From assembly GCA_947166335.1 (NCBI GenBank), contig CAMVDS010000007.1:1-41437 (forward strand): a stretch of 41,437 nucleotides of DNA. Reading direction: 5' to 3'. Positions 38,944 through 41,437 of the stretch are shown here, piece by piece. The stretch comes from an uncultured Mollicutes bacterium (lineage in GTDB: Bacteria; Bacillota_I; Bacilli_A; Acholeplasmatales; JAEDCM01). The translations under genes were made by a program, and so were the position numbers. The notes beneath the pieces are model-generated. The model ran no database searches and was not told the origin of the DNA. It worked only from the letters and a program-made list of their open reading frames with translations. Each line of letters begins with the position of its first letter. Within the stretch, counting starts at the first letter, position 1.

Positions 38944-41437
38944 TTATTCTTGTTCTTCTGTTTCTTCAGAAACGCTAATAGGATATTTATAAGTACCTTC
39001 AATTGGTTTAAGAATACCAGTACCTGCAGGAATTTGACCACCAATAATGATGTTTTCCTTTAGACCTACTAGAGAGTCCTTCTTACCCTTGATACAAGCA
39101 TCTGTTAATACTCTTGTTGTTTCTTGGAAACTTGCTGCAGAAAGCCATGAAGTAGACTTTAAGGCAGCTCTTGTAATACCATTAATTAGGATCTTACCAA
39201 CTGGCATCTTTCCTCTTTCACTAGCCATTCTCTTAGATTCAGCTAAGAATTCTTGGATAGATACGTCAGAACCTGGAAGTAATTGAGTATCTCCTTCTGA
39301 TACAATTGAAATTCTCTTCATCATTTGTTTAACGATAATTTCAACGTGCTTATCAGAAATTTCAACACCTTGAGCACGATATACGGCTTGAACTTCCTTA
39401 ATGATATATTGTTGTGTTGTTTCAGCATCTGTAATTCTAAGTAATTCTTTTGGAGCAATAGAACCTTCTTTAATCATATCTCCACGTTTAACTTCGTCAC
39501 CTTCGCTAACAGCTAATTGAACATGCTCATCGAATGAGTAAATTTTCTTAGCTCCGTCATTTGACTCAATAACAACGTCTTTCATTGTTCCTCTTGAATT
39601 AATAGCTTTTACAGTACCACTAATTTCAGTTAAAATTGCTTTTCCTTTTGGAGTACGTGCTTCGAATAATTCTTGAACACGTGGTAGACCTTGAGTAATA
39701 TCACCTGCAGAGGCAACACCACCAGTATGGAATGTACGCATTGTTAATTGTGTACCTGGTTCACCAATTGATTGAGCTGCGATAATACCTACAGCTTCAC
39801 CAACTTCTACTACTAAGTTAGTAGCTAAGTTTCTACCATAACATTTAATACATACACCACGTTCACAGTTACAATGTAAAACGTTTCTTATACATACTTT
39901 AGTGATACCTGCTTTAGTAATCTTATCAGCAATATCATTTGTAATTAAATCATTTCTATTAACGTATACTTCTCCTGTATTAGGATCAACTACGTCTTTA
40001 GCAGCAAATCTACCGATAATTCTATCAGCTAGAGTTTCAATAGACTTACCATCTTTACCCTTAAATTCAGATACCCAAGCACCTTTATCAGTATGACAAT
40101 CATTTTCACTTACGATAACATCTTGACTTACGTCAACTAGACGTCTTGTTAAGTAACCTGATTCAGCTGTCTTTAAGGCAGTATCTGTAGAACCCTTTCT
40201 AGCACCATGTGTAGAAATGAAGAATTCTGGAACGGTAATACCTTCGAAGAAGTTAGCCTTTACTGGAACCTCGATAACGCCACCTGTTGGGTCGTTCATT
40301 AATCCACGCATTCCGGCTAATTGGGCGAAGTTTGAAATAGAACCACGGGCACCAGAATCTTGCATGATAAAGATATGGTTATCAATATCAAATTCGGCTT
40401 CAAGACCATCTTTAATTCTATCAAGTGCCTTATTCCATGTATCTTGAACTAATTTTTTCTTTTCTTTAATTGTTAATTCACCAAATTCTAACATATTGTT
40501 AATTCTATCACAAGTAGCTTCTGCTTCTTTAATAACATCTTGCTTCTTTGAATAAACATTAACGTCTGTTGCTGAAATTGTAATACCTGCAGTTGTTGAA
40601 TATTTAAAGCCTAAATCCTTTAAATTATCAAGCATCTTAGATGTTTCAGCGATTTGGAATCTCTTGAATACTTCAGCAATTATCTTTGATAAGAAGCTCT
40701 TAGCAAATGGTTTAGAAACTGGTGTACTTCTTAAAATTTCAGGAATATTTGCTGTTCTAGGTAAGAAGAAATTAGCTGGAGTATAATCAGTTAAATTCTT
40801 CATAGTTGGTTCATTTAGATATGGGAAGCCTTCAGGAAGAATCTTGTTAAAGATCATCTTACCAAGTGTAGTAATGATGAATACTTTATTGATGTCGATT
40901 CCTTCTTTTTCTTCTAATCTAGAGAAGTCTTTTCCAAGAACTTCTGGCATTAAAGCAATACGAGTTTGAAGAGTAATCTCATTATTCTTATAAGCTCTAA
41001 TTGCTTCATCAAAGTCTAAATAAACGTGACCTTCATTAAAGTTTTTAGGATATTCTCTAAGAATAATACCTTTTTCTTTATATAATTTATATTCACCCAT
41101 TGATGCATCAACTGCACTTCCATCTTTATTTACATATGGCATATATGGACGTTCCATTGTTAAATAGTAGTTTCCAAGAACCATATCTTGTGATGGAGTA
41201 ACAACTGGCTTACCATCTTTAGGGTTTAGAATGTTATTTGATGCAAGCATTAATAGACGTGCTTCTGCTTGTGCTTCTTGTGATAGTGGAACATGGACTG
41301 CCATTTGGTCACCATCGAAGTCAGCGTTGAATGCTGTACATACAAGTGGATGTAGTCTAATTGCTTTACCTTCAATTAGTTTAGGTTCAAATGCTTGAAT
41401 ACCTAATCTATGTAGAGTTGGTGCACGGTTAAGCATA
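38944..41437 (-). CDS. rpoC: RNA polymerase beta' subunit, C-terminal two thirds
   Basis: 830 codons seen; the N-terminal part lies beyond the right window edge. The catalytic NADFDGDQM is near the start of the visible part, the second zinc site ([18 protein letters not shown]) and the trigger loop ([21 protein letters not shown]) follow. The visible part ends in a normal acidic tail (SEETEEQE). No large insert in the visible region. It would be the last gene of rpoB-rpoC. Confidence 0.99.
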   Translation of the reverse strand, partial: MLNRAPTLHRLGIQAFEPKLIEGKAIRLHPLVCTAFNADFDGDQMAVHVPLSQEAQAEARLLMLASNNILNPKDGKPVVTPSQDMVLGNYYLTMERPYMPYVNKDGSAVDASMGEYKLYKEKGIILREYPKNFNEGHVYLDFDEAIRAYKNNEITLQTRIALMPEVLGKDFSRLEEKEGIDINKVFIITTLGKMIFNKILPEGFPYLNEPTMKNLTDYTPANFFLPRTANIPEILRSTPVSKPFAKSFLSKIIAEVFKRFQIAETSKMLDNLKDLGFKYSTTAGITISATDVNVYSKKQDVIKEAEATCDRINNMLEFGELTIKEKKKLVQDTWNKALDRIKDGLEAEFDIDNHIFIMQDSGARGSISNFAQLAGMRGLMNDPTGGVIEVPVKANFFEGITVPEFFISTHGARKGSTDTALKTAESGYLTRRLVDVSQDVIVSENDCHTDKGAWVSEFKGKDGKSIETLADRIIGRFAAKDVVDPNTGEVYVNRNDLITNDIADKITKAGITKVCIRNVLHCNCERGVCIKCYGRNLATNLVVEVGEAVGIIAAQSIGEPGTQLTMRTFHTGGVASAGDITQGLPRVQELFEARTPKGKAILTEISGTVKAINSRGTMKDVVIESNDGAKKIYSFDEHVQLAVSEGDEVKRGDMIKEGSIAPKELLRITDAETTQQYIIKEVQAVYRAQGVEISDKHVEIIVKQMMKRISIVSEGDTQLLPGSDVSIQEFLAESKRMASERGKMPVGKILINGITRAALKSTSWLSAASFQETTRVLTDACIKGKKDSLVGLKENIIIGGQIPAGTGILKPIEGTYKYPISVSEETEEQE

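Overview
The window is about 41 kb of very AT-rich DNA read with the standard bacterial code: TGA is used as a stop (for example at the end of ktrB and phd) and tryptophan is TGG. Ribosome binding sites are strong GGAGG/AGGTG types, many promoters have extended -10 boxes, and nearly every transcription unit ends in a hairpin plus U-run. This, with a CcpA-type regulator, KtrAB, flotillin, AdhE, LytTR/DUF3021 and DUF6273 lipoproteins, points to a low-GC Firmicute of the class Bacilli. An intestinal, fermentative relative of Erysipelotrichales or RF39 is my best guess; I cannot name the species. No tRNA, rRNA, CRISPR array or insertion sequence was seen.

Layout. 1-7.0 kb: a partial unknown gene, a DUF3320-like fragment, tyrS, a CcpA-like regulator, a LysR regulator with a beta-carbonic anhydrase, a flotillin behind a structured leader, and a TerB-like gene. 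7.0-14.8 kb: adhE, rplS, the potassium uptake pair ktrB-ktrA, an AEC permease behind a long structured leader RNA, and a nucleoside phosphorylase. 14.8-20.7 kb: a small Cys-rich protein, a four-gene ABC transporter/LytTR/DUF3021 operon with a LytTR-style direct repeat at its promoter, an unknown membrane protein, a PrsW-like protease and a membrane-anchored Ntn hydrolase. 20.8-22.2 kb: two toxin-antitoxin modules (phd-doc and YefM/ParE type) punctuated by related terminator repeats. 22.5-28.3 kb: ttcA-like, rpsF-ssb-rpsR, a single-domain GH32 enzyme, and the cysK-cysE-ybaK-tatD operon.

28.3-33.5 kb is an accessory island. It holds a broken rhuM gene behind a promoter with a tiny ORF and terminator, a Cys-rich protein with a TIR/deoxyribosyltransferase-like domain, a large InlB-repeat/DUF6273 lipoprotein, and a PRiA4-like protein. 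Upstream of the lipoprotein lie a 14-base poly-C tract and a terminator hairpin placed directly before the ribosome binding site. 33.6-41.4 kb is the conserved rpoC / rpsL-rpsG-fusA-tuf block, with an extra lipoprotein gene between rpoC and rpsL.

How it fits together: AdhE and CcpA suggest a sugar-fermenting anaerobe. The most notable theme is conditional expression. Flotillin, the AEC permease, the rhuM remnant and the InlB-repeat lipoprotein each sit behind a promoter or leader plus an intrinsic terminator. The lipoprotein also carries a homopolymer tract of the kind that drives phase variation, and the LytTR regulator has its start codon inside a hairpin. The two leader RNAs (6.4 kb and 13.8 kb) match no riboswitch class I can recall and are the best candidates for something undescribed.
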